This document shows, piece by piece, positions 1-8,734 of a DNA stretch of 35,995 bases (its first letter is position 1; each line of letters starts with the position of its first letter). The notes beneath the pieces were generated by a model. It was not told where the DNA came from and made no database searches. It worked only from the letters and a program-made list of their open reading frames with translations. Origin of the DNA: Wenzhouxiangellaceae bacterium (GTDB lineage: Bacteria > Pseudomonadota > Gammaproteobacteria > Xanthomonadales > Wenzhouxiangellaceae); assembly GCA_018334995.1 (NCBI GenBank), contig JAGXKW010000003.1, positions 1 through 35,995 of the forward strand. The letters run 5' to 3'. The position numbers and the translations under genes are program-made.

Positions 1-4
1 GCTG

Positions 5-829
5 ATGACAGACCGCTGCGTGATCCTGACCTGGCACTCGATCAACGTGCTGGACAACACCCATGCCGGCAACGACCTGGTCGCCTTCAGCGAGGACCTG
101 GTGTTGCTGGACCGACTCGGCTGGACCGTCCTGCCCCTGGCCGAGGCGCTGGCGCTTCTGGACGCGGGCGGTCTGCCGGGAAAGATTGCCGTGCTCACGC
201 TGGACGACGGCTCGATCATGGATTTTCACGATTTCGACCATCCGACCTGCGGCCGCCAGACCAGCGTGTTCCACCGGCTTTCACGGTTTGTCCGCGCGCT
301 GCCCGCCGATTCCCGGCATCGGCCGCACGTGACTTCCTTCGCGATCGCCTCGCCCGAGGCGCGCGCCGAGCTCGACCGTGTCGATTACATGAGCCTGGGC
401 GTCTGGCCGGACGACTGGTGGGGTGCGGCGAATCGATCCGGCCTGATGAGCATCGAAAGCCACAGTTGGGACCACAACCACGGCTCGCTCGCCCGAACCG
501 TGCAGCGCAACAACCGGCGCGGCGATTTCCGGCTTATCGATACCGAGGACGAGTGCCGGGCCGAGGTCGACTGGGCCAGCGACTACATTCAGCGCCGATC
601 CGGCCGCCGTCCCGAATTTCTTGCCTATCCCTACGGCCAGGCCAGTGATTACCTCAGGCGCGAGTATCTGCCGCGTTTCGGCGAATCGATTGGGCTGGAA
701 GCCGCGCTGGGCTGCGATCCAGAACCCGTGCAGCGAAGCAGCGAGCGCTGGTTTCTGCCGCGCTTCATGTGCGGCCGCGACTGGACATCGGTCGACGATC
801 TGGAGCTGCTTCTCGAGGATGTCGGCTGA
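5..829 (+). CDS. Polysaccharide deacetylase family protein
   Basis: A 274-residue protein of the carbohydrate esterase 4 / NodB-like deacetylase family, which removes acetyl groups from N-acetylated sugars using a divalent metal. The metal-site aspartate motif is seen as LTLDDG (D67, D68), the His-x3-His motif as SHSWDHNH near residue 155, and a later family motif as AYPYGQ. No signal peptide is apparent. The ATG shares its A with a TGA at positions 3-5 (TGATG), so it is probably translationally coupled to an upstream gene outside the window, often a glycosyltransferase or polysaccharide gene in such contexts. The substrate cannot be told from the sequence. Family call is firm; role in envelope or capsule polysaccharide is inference. 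Confidence 0.85.
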   Translation: MTDRCVILTWHSINVLDNTHAGNDLVAFSEDLVLLDRLGWTVLPLAEALALLDAGGLPGKIAVLTLDDGSIMDFHDFDHPTCGRQTSVFHRLSRFVRALPADSRHRPHVTSFAIASPEARAELDRVDYMSLGVWPDDWWGAANRSGLMSIESHSWDHNHGSLARTVQRNNRRGDFRLIDTEDECRAEVDWASDYIQRRSGRRPEFLAYPYGQASDYLRREYLPRFGESIGLEAALGCDPEPVQRSSERWFLPRFMCGRDWTSVDDLELLLEDVG

Positions 830-889
830 CGACAAGCTGCGACGTCCGGGTAAACAAGCTGTAATTTGCGGATCGCGCCGGCAGCCGGC

Positions 890-1432
890 TCAGAATGCGC
901 CGAGCGCATCGACCTTGCGGATCAGTTCCGAACGCACCAAGGGTTTTGGCTCCCGGTTCCAGCGCACGATCAGGTGCGGGTGGTCGAGGCGCTGGTAACC
1001 GCATCGTGAGAGCACCGCCCAGGACCGATCATCGCCGCAGTGGCCAAAGGTGGCGATCGAGCGCTCGGCGAATCGTGCCTCGCCGTAGCGCACCGTCTGA
1101 AGCATGAGGCCGCCGGCCGAGCGGATCTGCGCGCGCCTGGATTCGGGCAGCCCGCCCAGGACGGCGCCATCGGTGCATGCGCCGCCGATCAGCATCGCGT
1201 TTTCGAACGGCAGATAATTCAGATACGACGCCGCAACCCAGGCGCGGTCCAGCGTTCTGACCAGCGCCAGAATGTGGTGGCCGTGGCTGGCCGGCGGGGC
1301 CGGCGCACGGTATTTGCGCTGGAAGATCGGTTCGGCCAGAGCCTGGGCTTCGGCGATTTCGGTCACGACCACGAAATCGGCTAGGCCCGGGTGAAGTGTT
1401 TCCGGACTTTCCAAGTGCTTATTCCATATCAA
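890..1432 (-). CDS. Conserved hypothetical protein, possibly GNAT-like
   Basis: About 180 residues, read downstream of the alcohol dehydrogenase gene on the minus strand. No ATG is available. The likely start is the TTG at 1432-1430, which overlaps the dehydrogenase stop (TTGA) and would allow translational coupling; later TTG or GTG codons are alternatives. The C-terminal stretch (FGHCGDDRSWAVLSRCGYQRL) resembles the acetyl-CoA-binding end of GNAT acetyltransferases, where an Asn/Ser helix precedes a 'GF/GY' motif, but this is a weak visual resemblance. No signal peptide or membrane segment is seen. Function unknown. The frame is credible because of the coupling and because its codon use looks like that of the neighbours. 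Confidence 0.55.
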   Translation of the reverse strand: MIWNKHLESPETLHPGLADFVVVTEIAEAQALAEPIFQRKYRAPAPPASHGHHILALVRTLDRAWVAASYLNYLPFENAMLIGGACTDGAVLGGLPESRRAQIRSAGGLMLQTVRYGEARFAERSIATFGHCGDDRSWAVLSRCGYQRLDHPHLIVRWNREPKPLVRSELIRKVDALGAF

Positions 1433-2460
1433 TTGGCATCGATTTCCAGTAGGAAGGCGCCGCGGAAGCCGCCGAACCGGATCCGGCGCAGTGCTTCGTT
1501 GGCCTTTTCCAGCGGCAGGGCCCGGACCTGCGGCGCCAGCGCGTTGTCGGCCGCGATCCGCAGGTAGTCGGCGATGTCGCGGCGGGTGACGTTGGCCACC
1601 GACTTGATCTCCTTCTCGCGCCATAACTGGCGTTCGTAGTCCAGGCCGGCCAGCCGATCGCGATCGGCGCTTTCCTTGGCGATGGCGTTGATTACCAGTC
1701 GCCCGCCCGGTGCAAGCTTGTCGAGCGCCGCGAGTACCGGCATCCAGACCGGCGTCGTATCGATGATGGCGTCCGGCGCCTCGGGCGGTGTTTCGTGCGT
1801 GTCGCCGGCCCACCGGGCGTCCAGTTCCAGCGCCTGTTCGCGCTGGCCCGCGTCGCGCGCCCAGACCATCACCGGACTTTCGGGATACAGGATTCGGGCG
1901 AGCGAAAGCACCAGGTGGTTCGACGCGCCGAAACCGGTCAGACCGAGGATCTGCCCGTCTTTCATCCCGGCCAGCCGGAGGCTTCGCAGCCCGATTGCGC
2001 CGGCGCACAGCATCGGCGCGGCGTCGGCATCCGACAGGGGTTCGGGCACCGGATGAACGAACCGGGCCGAGACCGTCATGTATTCGGCATAACCGCCGTC
2101 GAGGTGGCAACCGGTGGCGCGAAAGTCGGGACACAGGTTTTCCTCGCCGCGCCGGCACCACTTGCACCGTCCGCAGGCCGATCCGATCCAGCCGACGCCC
2201 ACGCGTTGTCCGACGAGTCGTTCGTCGGCGCCGGAAGCGCAGGCATCGACGGTGCCGATCACCTGGTGACCGAGCACGCGCGGCACTTCGGTGGCGACCC
2301 GGCCCTCGATCTGGTCCAGCTCGGTATGGCAGACGGCGCAGACGTGGACCCGCAGGCGAACTTCGCCTTCGCCGGGTTCCGGTTCCGGCCGTTCGCGCAG
2401 CCGCAGCGGCTCGCCGCCGCGTTCGATCTCAGCCGTTCGTTCCAGCACCATTGCGCGCAT
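1429..2460 (-). CDS. Zinc-dependent alcohol dehydrogenase family protein (MDR)
   Basis: A 343-residue medium-chain dehydrogenase/reductase, oxidising alcohols or reducing aldehydes with a nicotinamide cofactor in the cytosol. The catalytic zinc motif is seen as CHTEL (C44, H45) with H65 in GHQVIG, and the structural zinc site is C96, C99, C102 and C110 (CGRCKWC...C). The usual GHE is GHQ here, a variant seen in some MDR subfamilies. The Rossmann part begins around LGLTGFGASNH, so the usual GxGxxG is altered to GFGASN. The start is the ATG at 2460, giving the expected N-terminus. It is followed with a 4-nt overlap by the small unknown gene ending at 890. It is divergent from the YgjP-like gene. 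The natural substrate is unknown. Confidence 0.85.
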   Translation of the reverse strand: MRAMVLERTAEIERGGEPLRLRERPEPEPGEGEVRLRVHVCAVCHTELDQIEGRVATEVPRVLGHQVIGTVDACASGADERLVGQRVGVGWIGSACGRCKWCRRGEENLCPDFRATGCHLDGGYAEYMTVSARFVHPVPEPLSDADAAPMLCAGAIGLRSLRLAGMKDGQILGLTGFGASNHLVLSLARILYPESPVMVWARDAGQREQALELDARWAGDTHETPPEAPDAIIDTTPVWMPVLAALDKLAPGGRLVINAIAKESADRDRLAGLDYERQLWREKEIKSVANVTRRDIADYLRIAADNALAPQVRALPLEKANEALRRIRFGGFRGAFLLEIDAN

Positions 2461-2535
2461 GGCTTCAGTGTACCCGGACCCTGCCCGGGTCATGAATGCT
2501 TCGCCGCGGCGATCGACAACAAGCATAATTGGCGC

Positions 2536-3231
2536 ATGGAGTACCCGTTCCGCATCCGCTTTCATCCGCGCGCGCGTCGCGTCAAGCTCAAGGTGCTGCG
2601 CGACGCTTCGCTGGAAGTGGTCGCGCCGCCGGGAACCAGCGAACGCCTCATCCGGCGGTTCGTCGACGCCAATCACGATTGGGTGGACTCGACTCGTGCG
2701 CGTATGCCCGTCCGCCGTTCGGACGGGCCCGAGGCCGGCCCCTTTCCCGAAGTGCTTCGGCTGCGCGCGCTGGACCAGGCCGCGGTCGTGACCTGGGCCG
2801 ACAGCACGAGAAGTTCTTTCCGCTGGCGCGGGAACGGCGTGCGGATCGGTTTGCCCCGGCACCAAGCCGATATTGCGCGTGCCGTGCTGGTCCGGGCGCT
2901 GAAGGCGCGCGCCGTTCAACAGCTCCAGCCGCATTTTCACGCGCTGGCCGGGCGACTCGACAAGACCGTGGGTCGGGTGACCTGGCGCAACCAGAAGACC
3001 CGCTGGGGCAGTTGCTCGTCCAACGGCAACATTTCGCTGAACATCCGGCTGCTGTTCCTGCCCATGCAACGGGTCGATTACGTTTTCGCGCACGAACTGG
3101 CGCACCTGGACCACCCGGATCATTCGCCGCGTTTCTGGAACGCGCTGGAGGACATGCTGCCGGGTGCGCAAGAGTATCGCAGAGCCATCCGGAACAGCGA
3201 CCACCTGCTGCCGGACTGGCTTGTCCGATAA
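2536..3231 (+). CDS. YgjP-like M48-type metallopeptidase (DUF45)
   Basis: A 231-residue protein of the YgjP/WLM-like DUF45 metallopeptidase family. The zinc motif HELAHLDH (H186, E187, H190), followed by a third His at 196 and SPRFW, is diagnostic, as is the preceding WGSCSSNGNISLN segment. The start ATG at 2536 gives the usual N-terminus; an open frame continues far upstream but overlaps the divergent dehydrogenase gene on the other strand, so it is rejected. The protein is predicted cytosolic, and the cellular substrate of this family is poorly known. It is convergent with the GTPase gene ending at 3442, and about 210 bp between them hold only a short REP-like hairpin. Confidence 0.85.
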   Translation: MEYPFRIRFHPRARRVKLKVLRDASLEVVAPPGTSERLIRRFVDANHDWVDSTRARMPVRRSDGPEAGPFPEVLRLRALDQAAVVTWADSTRSSFRWRGNGVRIGLPRHQADIARAVLVRALKARAVQQLQPHFHALAGRLDKTVGRVTWRNQKTRWGSCSSNGNISLNIRLLFLPMQRVDYVFAHELAHLDHPDHSPRFWNALEDMLPGAQEYRRAIRNSDHLLPDWLVR

Positions 3232-3425
3232 ATCCGTCAGTCGGGATTACCAAAAAGCGTGCGACCAACCCCCGGACAGGAGCGGTCTCCAGGCCGCGAT
3301 CCAGAGACCGAAGAAGGCCACCTGATCCGTCGGTGCCCCGGACGCTTCCTGGGACAACCTCCACAATCCCGTGGGAGACTCTCATGTCGCGATGCAATCC
3401 TCCCCGGGATCTTTCGATAGATCCA

Positions 3426-3445
3426 TTCGCCTGCAAGCAGGCTAC
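3426..3445 (-). repeat. Solitary REP-like GTAG palindrome
   Basis: On the minus strand a GTAG tetranucleotide is followed by the short palindrome CCTGCTTGCAGG and then CGA, the layout of GTAG-type REP elements also present at 11672, 12371 and 15154. The GTAG contributes the TAG stop codon of the GTPase gene (3444-3442). It could also act as a transcript 3' hairpin for this convergent gene pair. Confidence 0.45.
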
Positions 3446-4875
3446 GGCAGGGTCGACTCAGTGGCGTTCATCCGGGGTCGTGAGTCGTCCGCCAGCGCCC
3501 GACGCAGTTCGTCTGCCAGCGCGTGCCGCGCATCCGCGTCCGATCCCTCGCCCCGATTCAGGGTCGAGATTTCGGGTTGCAGGCGTGCCTGGTGCAGGAC
3601 CCGTGGAAGCCGACCCGACGGCCAGGGCGACGGCAGATTCTGCGCGATTTCCACCGGGCTCTGCGCGGCGTGGCCGCGCTGGCCGACCGCGTCCAGCAGC
3701 GCGAAGGCGCGTGCGGCGAGTACTGTCAGCACGGCATCGTCGGCCATGATGCCGATGCGCCCGCGGAGCCGGTCGGCGATTTTGCGGCGCAGCTGCCATG
3801 CGCCGGCGCTGCCGCCGCCGGCCAGCGCGCCGATCAGGGTGCCCGCGCCCAGCGAAAGTCCGCCGGTGGCTAGGTCCACGGCGGCACCCGCCGCTGCACC
3901 TGCCGCCAGCCCGCTGCCGGTTCGACGGCCCAGGATGGCGCGGATGCCGGGATCGAACGGACTGCTTTCCCAGCGGCCTGCCTCGATCGGCAGCGGAACG
4001 GTGCGGTAATCGGCTTCGGTAAAGCGAAACAGTTCAAGCAGCTTTTCCACGAACTGCTGTTCGCGCCGCGTGATGGCTTCGCGCAGCGAGTTGCCCGCAT
4101 GCGCTATAGCTTCGGGGCTGTCGCGCCTGGCGCTTCGGCGCGCGGCTGCAGCATCCACCAGCAGTTCGGCCAGCATGGCGTGGGCCGATGCCAGCTGCCA
4201 ACGCGCCTGGGTCTCGCGATCCGCGATCAATTTTTCCAGCGCCGCGGCATGCGCGTCGGTCAGCGTTGCCAGCCGGCGCCACAGCCTGGCCTCGGATGCC
4301 AGCGAGAAGACCACGGTGTCGAATTCGGCGACCGCGTGCAGGCCGACGCGCGAGAGCGCATCGCGCCATTGGTCGATGCGATTGTGCGGATTGGATGCAA
4401 AGTTCAGTACCGGCAGAAGCGGTCGGGCGCACAGCGCCAGGATCGCCAGTTCATCCTGGTATTTGCCGAGCACGGGCTCGCGCGCGTCGATCACGTAAAT
4501 CGCGGCGTGGCTTTCAAGCATCTGTTCGAGCACGCGTGCTTCCTGCTCGAACCGGCCGGTCGCCCCCGGTGACGCCAGGAACGCCTGGATGCGCTCAGGT
4601 CCGGAGTGCCGCTGCCCGGCCTCTACATCGAGTTGCTCGATCAATGCCCCGGCGTCTTCCAGGCCGGGCGTATCGAACAATTCGACCACGGGCTGTCCGT
4701 CGGCAAGCAGGCGTGCGCCTTCGACCTGGCGAGTGGTCGCCGATCCTGCAGCGACTTCGCCGAAAGAGACGTCGCGCATCAGGGTGCGGACCAGCGAAGT
4801 CTTGCCCACGTTGGTGTGGCCGACCACGGATAGCTGAAGGATTGCGGACTTGGCGTTTGCCATGGCCGAAAGCAT
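3442..4875 (-). CDS. P-loop GTPase with DUF3482 domain
   Basis: A 477-residue protein with an Era/Obg-like GTPase domain at the N-terminus: P-loop GHTNVGKTS (G19-S27) and the DTPG switch motif. The region where NKxD is expected reads LPVLNFAS, as is common for DUF3482-type GTPases. The C-terminal half is DUF3482 and contains a glycine/alanine-rich amphipathic or membrane-inserting stretch (SGLAAGAAAGAAVDLATGG). Two starts are possible, ATG at 4875 and ATG at 4863; neither has a clear Shine-Dalgarno. It follows the DUF2868 gene by about 74 bp, and that pairing recurs in gammaproteobacteria, which suggests a shared membrane-associated role. The biological function is not known. Confidence 0.85.
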   Translation of the reverse strand: MLSAMANAKSAILQLSVVGHTNVGKTSLVRTLMRDVSFGEVAAGSATTRQVEGARLLADGQPVVELFDTPGLEDAGALIEQLDVEAGQRHSGPERIQAFLASPGATGRFEQEARVLEQMLESHAAIYVIDAREPVLGKYQDELAILALCARPLLPVLNFASNPHNRIDQWRDALSRVGLHAVAEFDTVVFSLASEARLWRRLATLTDAHAAALEKLIADRETQARWQLASAHAMLAELLVDAAAARRSARRDSPEAIAHAGNSLREAITRREQQFVEKLLELFRFTEADYRTVPLPIEAGRWESSPFDPGIRAILGRRTGSGLAAGAAAGAAVDLATGGLSLGAGTLIGALAGGGSAGAWQLRRKIADRLRGRIGIMADDAVLTVLAARAFALLDAVGQRGHAAQSPVEIAQNLPSPWPSGRLPRVLHQARLQPEISTLNRGEGSDADARHALADELRRALADDSRPRMNATESTLP

Positions 4876-4949
4876 ACTTTATCGACCGTGCGCGGACATT
4901 CGGCCCCGGCGCGGTGCGGCGGTCGCTGACTCGAAGAAACGGCAGGTCA

Positions 4950-6344
4950 TCATGAAGATTCCGCCGGCGCGAGTTTCAGGCCGAATCGTTCGGCCAGCTG
5001 GCGCCAATCCTGGCTTCGCTGCCCGGCGTCGATGCCCAGCGCGGGCAACCGGTCGGCGTCGGCGAGCCGGATTTCCACCGGCGCGATTTCGGCCAGTTCG
5101 CCCAGCCAGGTCATGGTGCCGCGGTCCGGTGTGCGCGCCAGCGAACACAGGGCGACGATTTTCTCGGGCCTGTCGTCCAGCATTGCCAGCGCCTGCTGAA
5201 TCTGGTTTCGCTGGCGGCGGTTGTCGGCCCGCCCGAGCACCCGGCAGCCGGGGATTTCCGGCGGCCACCGTGTTTCATCGATGTCCAGTTCGACGCCGAC
5301 CAGTACCGGACTTCCGCTGCCGCCCGCCGCCGGTGGGCCGCGACGTCGGACCGACGGGGGTTCCGGCGGCGGCTTGCCGCGCGGTCCGGTCGGCGTGCTT
5401 GGACCGGCCAGTGCCGGCAGCAGGCGCAGATAGCCGGGGCGAGCCAGGTCCAGCGCGATCCGGGCGCGCCGCCAGCGCCGCAGGTACCAGAGCGCCAGCA
5501 GTGCGCGCGGCAGCAGGCCATACAGCGCCAGCGCGCCGATCAGGTAGCTGGCCCAAAGGCTGCGGTCGGCCGGGCTGGAGCGGCCGGCAAGTACCTGCTG
5601 CACCTGTTCCGGGCCGGGCAGCGAAAGCCCGAAAAGCCAGGCCGGCAGCCAGCCGATCGCAATGATCAGGTGCTCGAGCCATTGTCCCGAGAGCAGCGTG
5701 GTTTCCCAGCTGAAGTCGAAGCGAAGTCCCAGGAAACGCAGCCACATCCAGCCGATGCAGCCGACGAAGAACAGGGTCCAGAACGCGTGGGTGGCCAGCG
5801 CCATCAGCGTGCGTCCCCGTTGGCGTCCGAGTTCGGCCACCGCGCCTGCCAGGTGCCGGCGTCGGGCGGCAAGCCCGAGGCGGCGCGAAAATATCGTCAT
5901 CAGCCACCACAAGATTCGTCCGGGCAGGCCGGGTGTGCCATTGCCGCCCGGCCGCAGGTTCAGCGCGGCCCAGGCCAGCAGCAGGGCCAGCGGCACACCC
6001 AGCAGCACCAGCACCGCGTAGGAAAGCGCGATGGTGTTTGCGCCGGTCTGAATGCCCGAGGCCGCCGCAGCGCCGGCGAGCAGGCCCAGCAGCATCAGCA
6101 GCAGCGTCATCCAGCGCGCAGCGCCCAGCAGCTGGCCGATGTCGGCGCTCGCTTCGTCCGCGCCGGGAAGCCGCCTCGCGCGCTGGACGAGCCGTTCTTC
6201 GATGCTGCCCGGGCCGGCGGCCGCCGCCCGCGTCGCCGGGTCGTCGAGGCTGAATTCGCCGGCAGACTCTTCGCTGCGGCGCGTTGCTTCCGCCAGCAAC
6301 CAGTCGTGCGGGCCCAGCCCGGTCGAAGCTTGTCCACGTTTCAT
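4950..6344 (-). CDS. DUF2868 domain-containing membrane protein
   Basis: A 464-residue membrane protein if started at the ATG at 6344; an in-frame ATG at 6398 would add 18 residues but reaches towards the regulatory DNA of ccoN. Hydrophobic segments lie around [55 protein letters not shown], a further pair near [17 protein letters not shown] and [19 protein letters not shown]. The C-terminal part is soluble, with a proline/glycine-rich linker followed by an alpha/beta region ([10 protein letters not shown]...). It lies directly upstream of the DUF3482 GTPase and probably forms an operon with it. It is divergent from ccoN across 135 bp. No enzymatic motif was recognised. Confidence 0.8.
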   Translation of the reverse strand: MKRGQASTGLGPHDWLLAEATRRSEESAGEFSLDDPATRAAAAGPGSIEERLVQRARRLPGADEASADIGQLLGAARWMTLLLMLLGLLAGAAAASGIQTGANTIALSYAVLVLLGVPLALLLAWAALNLRPGGNGTPGLPGRILWWLMTIFSRRLGLAARRRHLAGAVAELGRQRGRTLMALATHAFWTLFFVGCIGWMWLRFLGLRFDFSWETTLLSGQWLEHLIIAIGWLPAWLFGLSLPGPEQVQQVLAGRSSPADRSLWASYLIGALALYGLLPRALLALWYLRRWRRARIALDLARPGYLRLLPALAGPSTPTGPRGKPPPEPPSVRRRGPPAAGGSGSPVLVGVELDIDETRWPPEIPGCRVLGRADNRRQRNQIQQALAMLDDRPEKIVALCSLARTPDRGTMTWLGELAEIAPVEIRLADADRLPALGIDAGQRSQDWRQLAERFGLKLAPAESS

Positions 6345-6401
6345 TCGAGCGATGATAACCTGATGGATTGCCGGGGAATTCCGAGAATGCCGCGTCAAAG
6401 T

Positions 6402-6415
6402 TTGATCGGTGTCAA
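6402..6415 (+). promoter_or_regulatory. FNR/ANR box of the ccoN promoter
   Basis: TTGATcggtGTCAA matches the FNR consensus TTGAT-N4-ATCAA at nine of ten positions and matches the ANR-style form with GTCAA exactly. A -10-like GAGAAT at 6437-6442 would place transcription start near 6450, with the box centred about 41.5 bp upstream, the spacing of class II FNR-activated promoters. The ATG of ccoN follows at 6480. A matching site lies before hemN and an FNR gene lies in the same cluster. Confidence 0.8.
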
Positions 6416-6479
6416 TAATTGCCTGAAGCGCTCAAAGAGAATACGCTTGCACCACGACAGTCACCGGAACAACAATCCA

Positions 6480-7910
6480 ATGAATCAGAAGAATCAGACC
6501 TATAACGACCGGGTCGTGCGCCAGTTTGCCGTGATGACGGTGGTCTGGGGCATCGTCGGCATGCTCGTCGGCGTCATCATCGCCGCCCAGTTGATCTGGC
6601 CCGACCTGACCTATGGCATCGAGTGGCTGAGCTACGGCCGTCTTCGGCCGCTGCACACCAACGCCGTGATCTTCGCCTTCGGCGGCTCGGCGCTGTTTGC
6701 CACCAGCTATTACGTGGTCCAGCGCACCTGCCAGGCCAGGCTTTTCTCCGACAAGCTGTCGGCCTTCACCTTCTGGGGCTGGCAGGCGGTGATCGTGGGC
6801 GCTGCCATCACGCTGCCGCTGGGCAAGACCATGGGCAAGGAATACGCCGAGCTCGAATGGCCGCTGGCGCTATTGGTCGCGCTGGTCTGGGTGGCGTACG
6901 CGGTGGTGTTCTTCGGCACCATCGTGATGCGCAAGATCAAGCACATCTACGTGGCCAACTGGTTCTTCGGCGCCTACATCCTGACGATTGCGGTACTGCA
7001 TATCGTCAACAATATTTCGATCCCGGCGGGCATGTGGAAATCCTATCCGGTCTATTCCGGTGCCGTCGACGCCATGGTGCAGTGGTGGTACGGCCACAAT
7101 GCGGTCGGTTTTTTCCTGACCGCCGGCTTCCTCGGCATGATGTACTACTTCGTGCCGCGCCAGGCCAACCGGCCGATCTATTCGTATCGGCTTTCCATCG
7201 TGCACTTCTGGTCGCTGATCGCGATCTACATGTGGGCCGGTCCCCACCACCTGCACTACACCGCGCTGCCCGACTGGGCCCAGACCCTGGGCATGGTGTT
7301 CTCGCTGATCCTGCTCGCGCCGAGCTGGGGCGGCATGATCAACGGCATCATGACGCTGTCGGGCGCCTGGCACAAGCTCAGGACCGACCCGATCCTGCGG
7401 TTCATGATCGTCGCGCTTTCGTTCTACGGCATGTCGACCTTCGAAGGCCCGATGATGTCGATCAAGACGGTGAACTCGCTGTCGCACTACACCGACTGGA
7501 CGATCGGCCACGTGCATTCCGGTGCGCTGGGCTGGGTCGCGATGATCTCCATCGGCAGCCTGTATACCCTGTTCCCGAGACTGTGGGGCGTGGAGAAGAT
7601 GCATTCCACGCGCGCCATCGAGTGGCATTTCTGGACTTCGACCATCGGCACCGTGCTCTACATCACCGCGATGTGGGCGGCCGGCCTGATGCAGGGGCTG
7701 ATGTGGCGCACGTTCAACGATGACGGCACGCTGACCTACACCTTCATCGAGGTGCTCAAGCGCACCGAGCCCTACTACGCACTTCGGCTGCTCGGCGGCG
7801 TGGTGTTCCTGAGCGGCATGTTCTTCATGATCTGGAACGTCTACAAGACCTGGCAGAACGCGCCGGATCGCGCGCGCTCGGTCGCCATTCCACAGCCGCA
7901 GAGCGCCTGA
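6480..7910 (+). CDS. ccoN: cbb3-type cytochrome c oxidase subunit I
   Basis: The 476-residue catalytic subunit of the high-affinity cbb3 terminal oxidase, reducing O2 to water in the inner membrane and conserving energy as proton motive force. It has about twelve hydrophobic helices. Haem and copper ligands can be read: RPLHTNAV for low-spin haem b, [10 protein letters not shown] and AGPHHLHY for CuB, and [10 protein letters not shown] for the haem pair. The length is typical. The ATG at 6480 gives the usual N-terminus; the frame is open far upstream but that DNA carries the promoter and the divergent DUF2868 gene. It is the first gene of ccoNOQP and is preceded by an FNR box at 6402, so it is probably induced at low oxygen. 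Confidence 0.97.
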   Translation: MNQKNQTYNDRVVRQFAVMTVVWGIVGMLVGVIIAAQLIWPDLTYGIEWLSYGRLRPLHTNAVIFAFGGSALFATSYYVVQRTCQARLFSDKLSAFTFWGWQAVIVGAAITLPLGKTMGKEYAELEWPLALLVALVWVAYAVVFFGTIVMRKIKHIYVANWFFGAYILTIAVLHIVNNISIPAGMWKSYPVYSGAVDAMVQWWYGHNAVGFFLTAGFLGMMYYFVPRQANRPIYSYRLSIVHFWSLIAIYMWAGPHHLHYTALPDWAQTLGMVFSLILLAPSWGGMINGIMTLSGAWHKLRTDPILRFMIVALSFYGMSTFEGPMMSIKTVNSLSHYTDWTIGHVHSGALGWVAMISIGSLYTLFPRLWGVEKMHSTRAIEWHFWTSTIGTVLYITAMWAAGLMQGLMWRTFNDDGTLTYTFIEVLKRTEPYYALRLLGGVVFLSGMFFMIWNVYKTWQNAPDRARSVAIPQPQSA

Positions 7911-7922
7911 AGGAGATCCGAC

Positions 7923-8561
7923 ATGGCACATGAAGCAATCGAGAAAAACGTCGGCCTGATGGCGGTCCTGATCATCGTGGTCATCAGCCTCGGTGGTCTG
8001 GCCCAGATCGTTCCGCTGATGTTCCGCGCGACCATGGTGGAGCCTGCCGAGGGCGTGGAGGTCTACAGCCCGGTCCGCCTGGCCGGCCGAGATATTTACG
8101 TTCGAGAAGGCTGCTACAACTGCCACAGCCAGATGGTTCGTCCGTTCCGGTCCGAGACCGAACGCTACGGCCACTATTCGGTGGCCGGAGAATTCGTCTT
8201 CGACCGTCCGTTCCAGTGGGGCTCCAAGCGCACCGGGCCGGACCTGGCGCGTGTGGGCGAAAAGTATTCCGACGACTGGCATCGGCTGCACATGATGGAC
8301 CCGCGCGCGGTAGTGCCGGATTCCAACATGCCGGCCTATCCGTGGCTGGCCGAGAACATGGTCGATCCCGAGCAGATCCAGCACCACATGCGTGCCCTGA
8401 AGCGCCTCGGCGATCCGTACTCCGATGACGATATCGAGGCGGCTTTCGACGAGCTGGTCGGCGTGACCGAGCTGGAGGCGCTGATCGCGTACCTGCAGGG
8501 CATGGGTACCGAGTGGACCGGACAGGACCAGACCACCAGCATGGCGGGAGGCAGCGAATGA
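7923..8561 (+). CDS. ccoO: cbb3-type cytochrome c oxidase subunit II
   Basis: A 212-residue membrane-anchored monohaem cytochrome c that passes electrons to CcoN. An N-terminal transmembrane anchor (GLMAVLIIVVISLGGLAQIV) is followed by a periplasmic domain with the haem c motif CYNCH (C64, C67, H68). Distal methionines are available in the C-terminal half (PDSNMPAYPW). The start is well set by AGGAG at 7911-7915. The gene follows ccoN by 12 bp and overlaps ccoQ by 4 nt (ATGA). Confidence 0.96.
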   Translation: MAHEAIEKNVGLMAVLIIVVISLGGLAQIVPLMFRATMVEPAEGVEVYSPVRLAGRDIYVREGCYNCHSQMVRPFRSETERYGHYSVAGEFVFDRPFQWGSKRTGPDLARVGEKYSDDWHRLHMMDPRAVVPDSNMPAYPWLAENMVDPEQIQHHMRALKRLGDPYSDDDIEAAFDELVGVTELEALIAYLQGMGTEWTGQDQTTSMAGGSE

Positions 8562-8734
8562 CCGGAGGCATCGTCACTTTGCTGGCCCTGCTCGGCTTCA
8601 TCGCAGTGGTGGTCTATGTATTTGTCATCAAGCGTCGAGAGGACTTCGACGAGCAGGCGCGTCAACCGCTGGAAGATCGCGACGAGGATTCCAGCGATCG
8701 CCGTGGCGACGCCAACGGGGAGAACAAGCCATGA
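8558..8734 (+). CDS. ccoQ: cbb3-type cytochrome c oxidase subunit IV (CcoQ)
   Basis: A 58-residue protein with one transmembrane helix (IVTLLALLGFIAVVVYVFVI) followed by a charged cytoplasmic tail, the usual shape of CcoQ/FixQ. Members of this family stabilise the cbb3 complex and help CcoP associate with it. It overlaps ccoO at the start and ccoP at the end by ATGA, which implies tight translational coupling. There is no cofactor motif. The call depends mainly on position and shape. Confidence 0.9.
   Translation: MTGGIVTLLALLGFIAVVVYVFVIKRREDFDEQARQPLEDRDEDSSDRRGDANGENKP

Noticed and set aside
1795..2535. Upstream extension of the YgjP-like gene
   Set aside because: This part is antisense to the zinc alcohol dehydrogenase; family homology begins at the ATG at 2536.
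5670..6479. Upstream extension of ccoN
   Set aside because: It overlaps the DUF2868 gene on the other strand and the FNR-controlled promoter; CcoN proteins begin near 6480.
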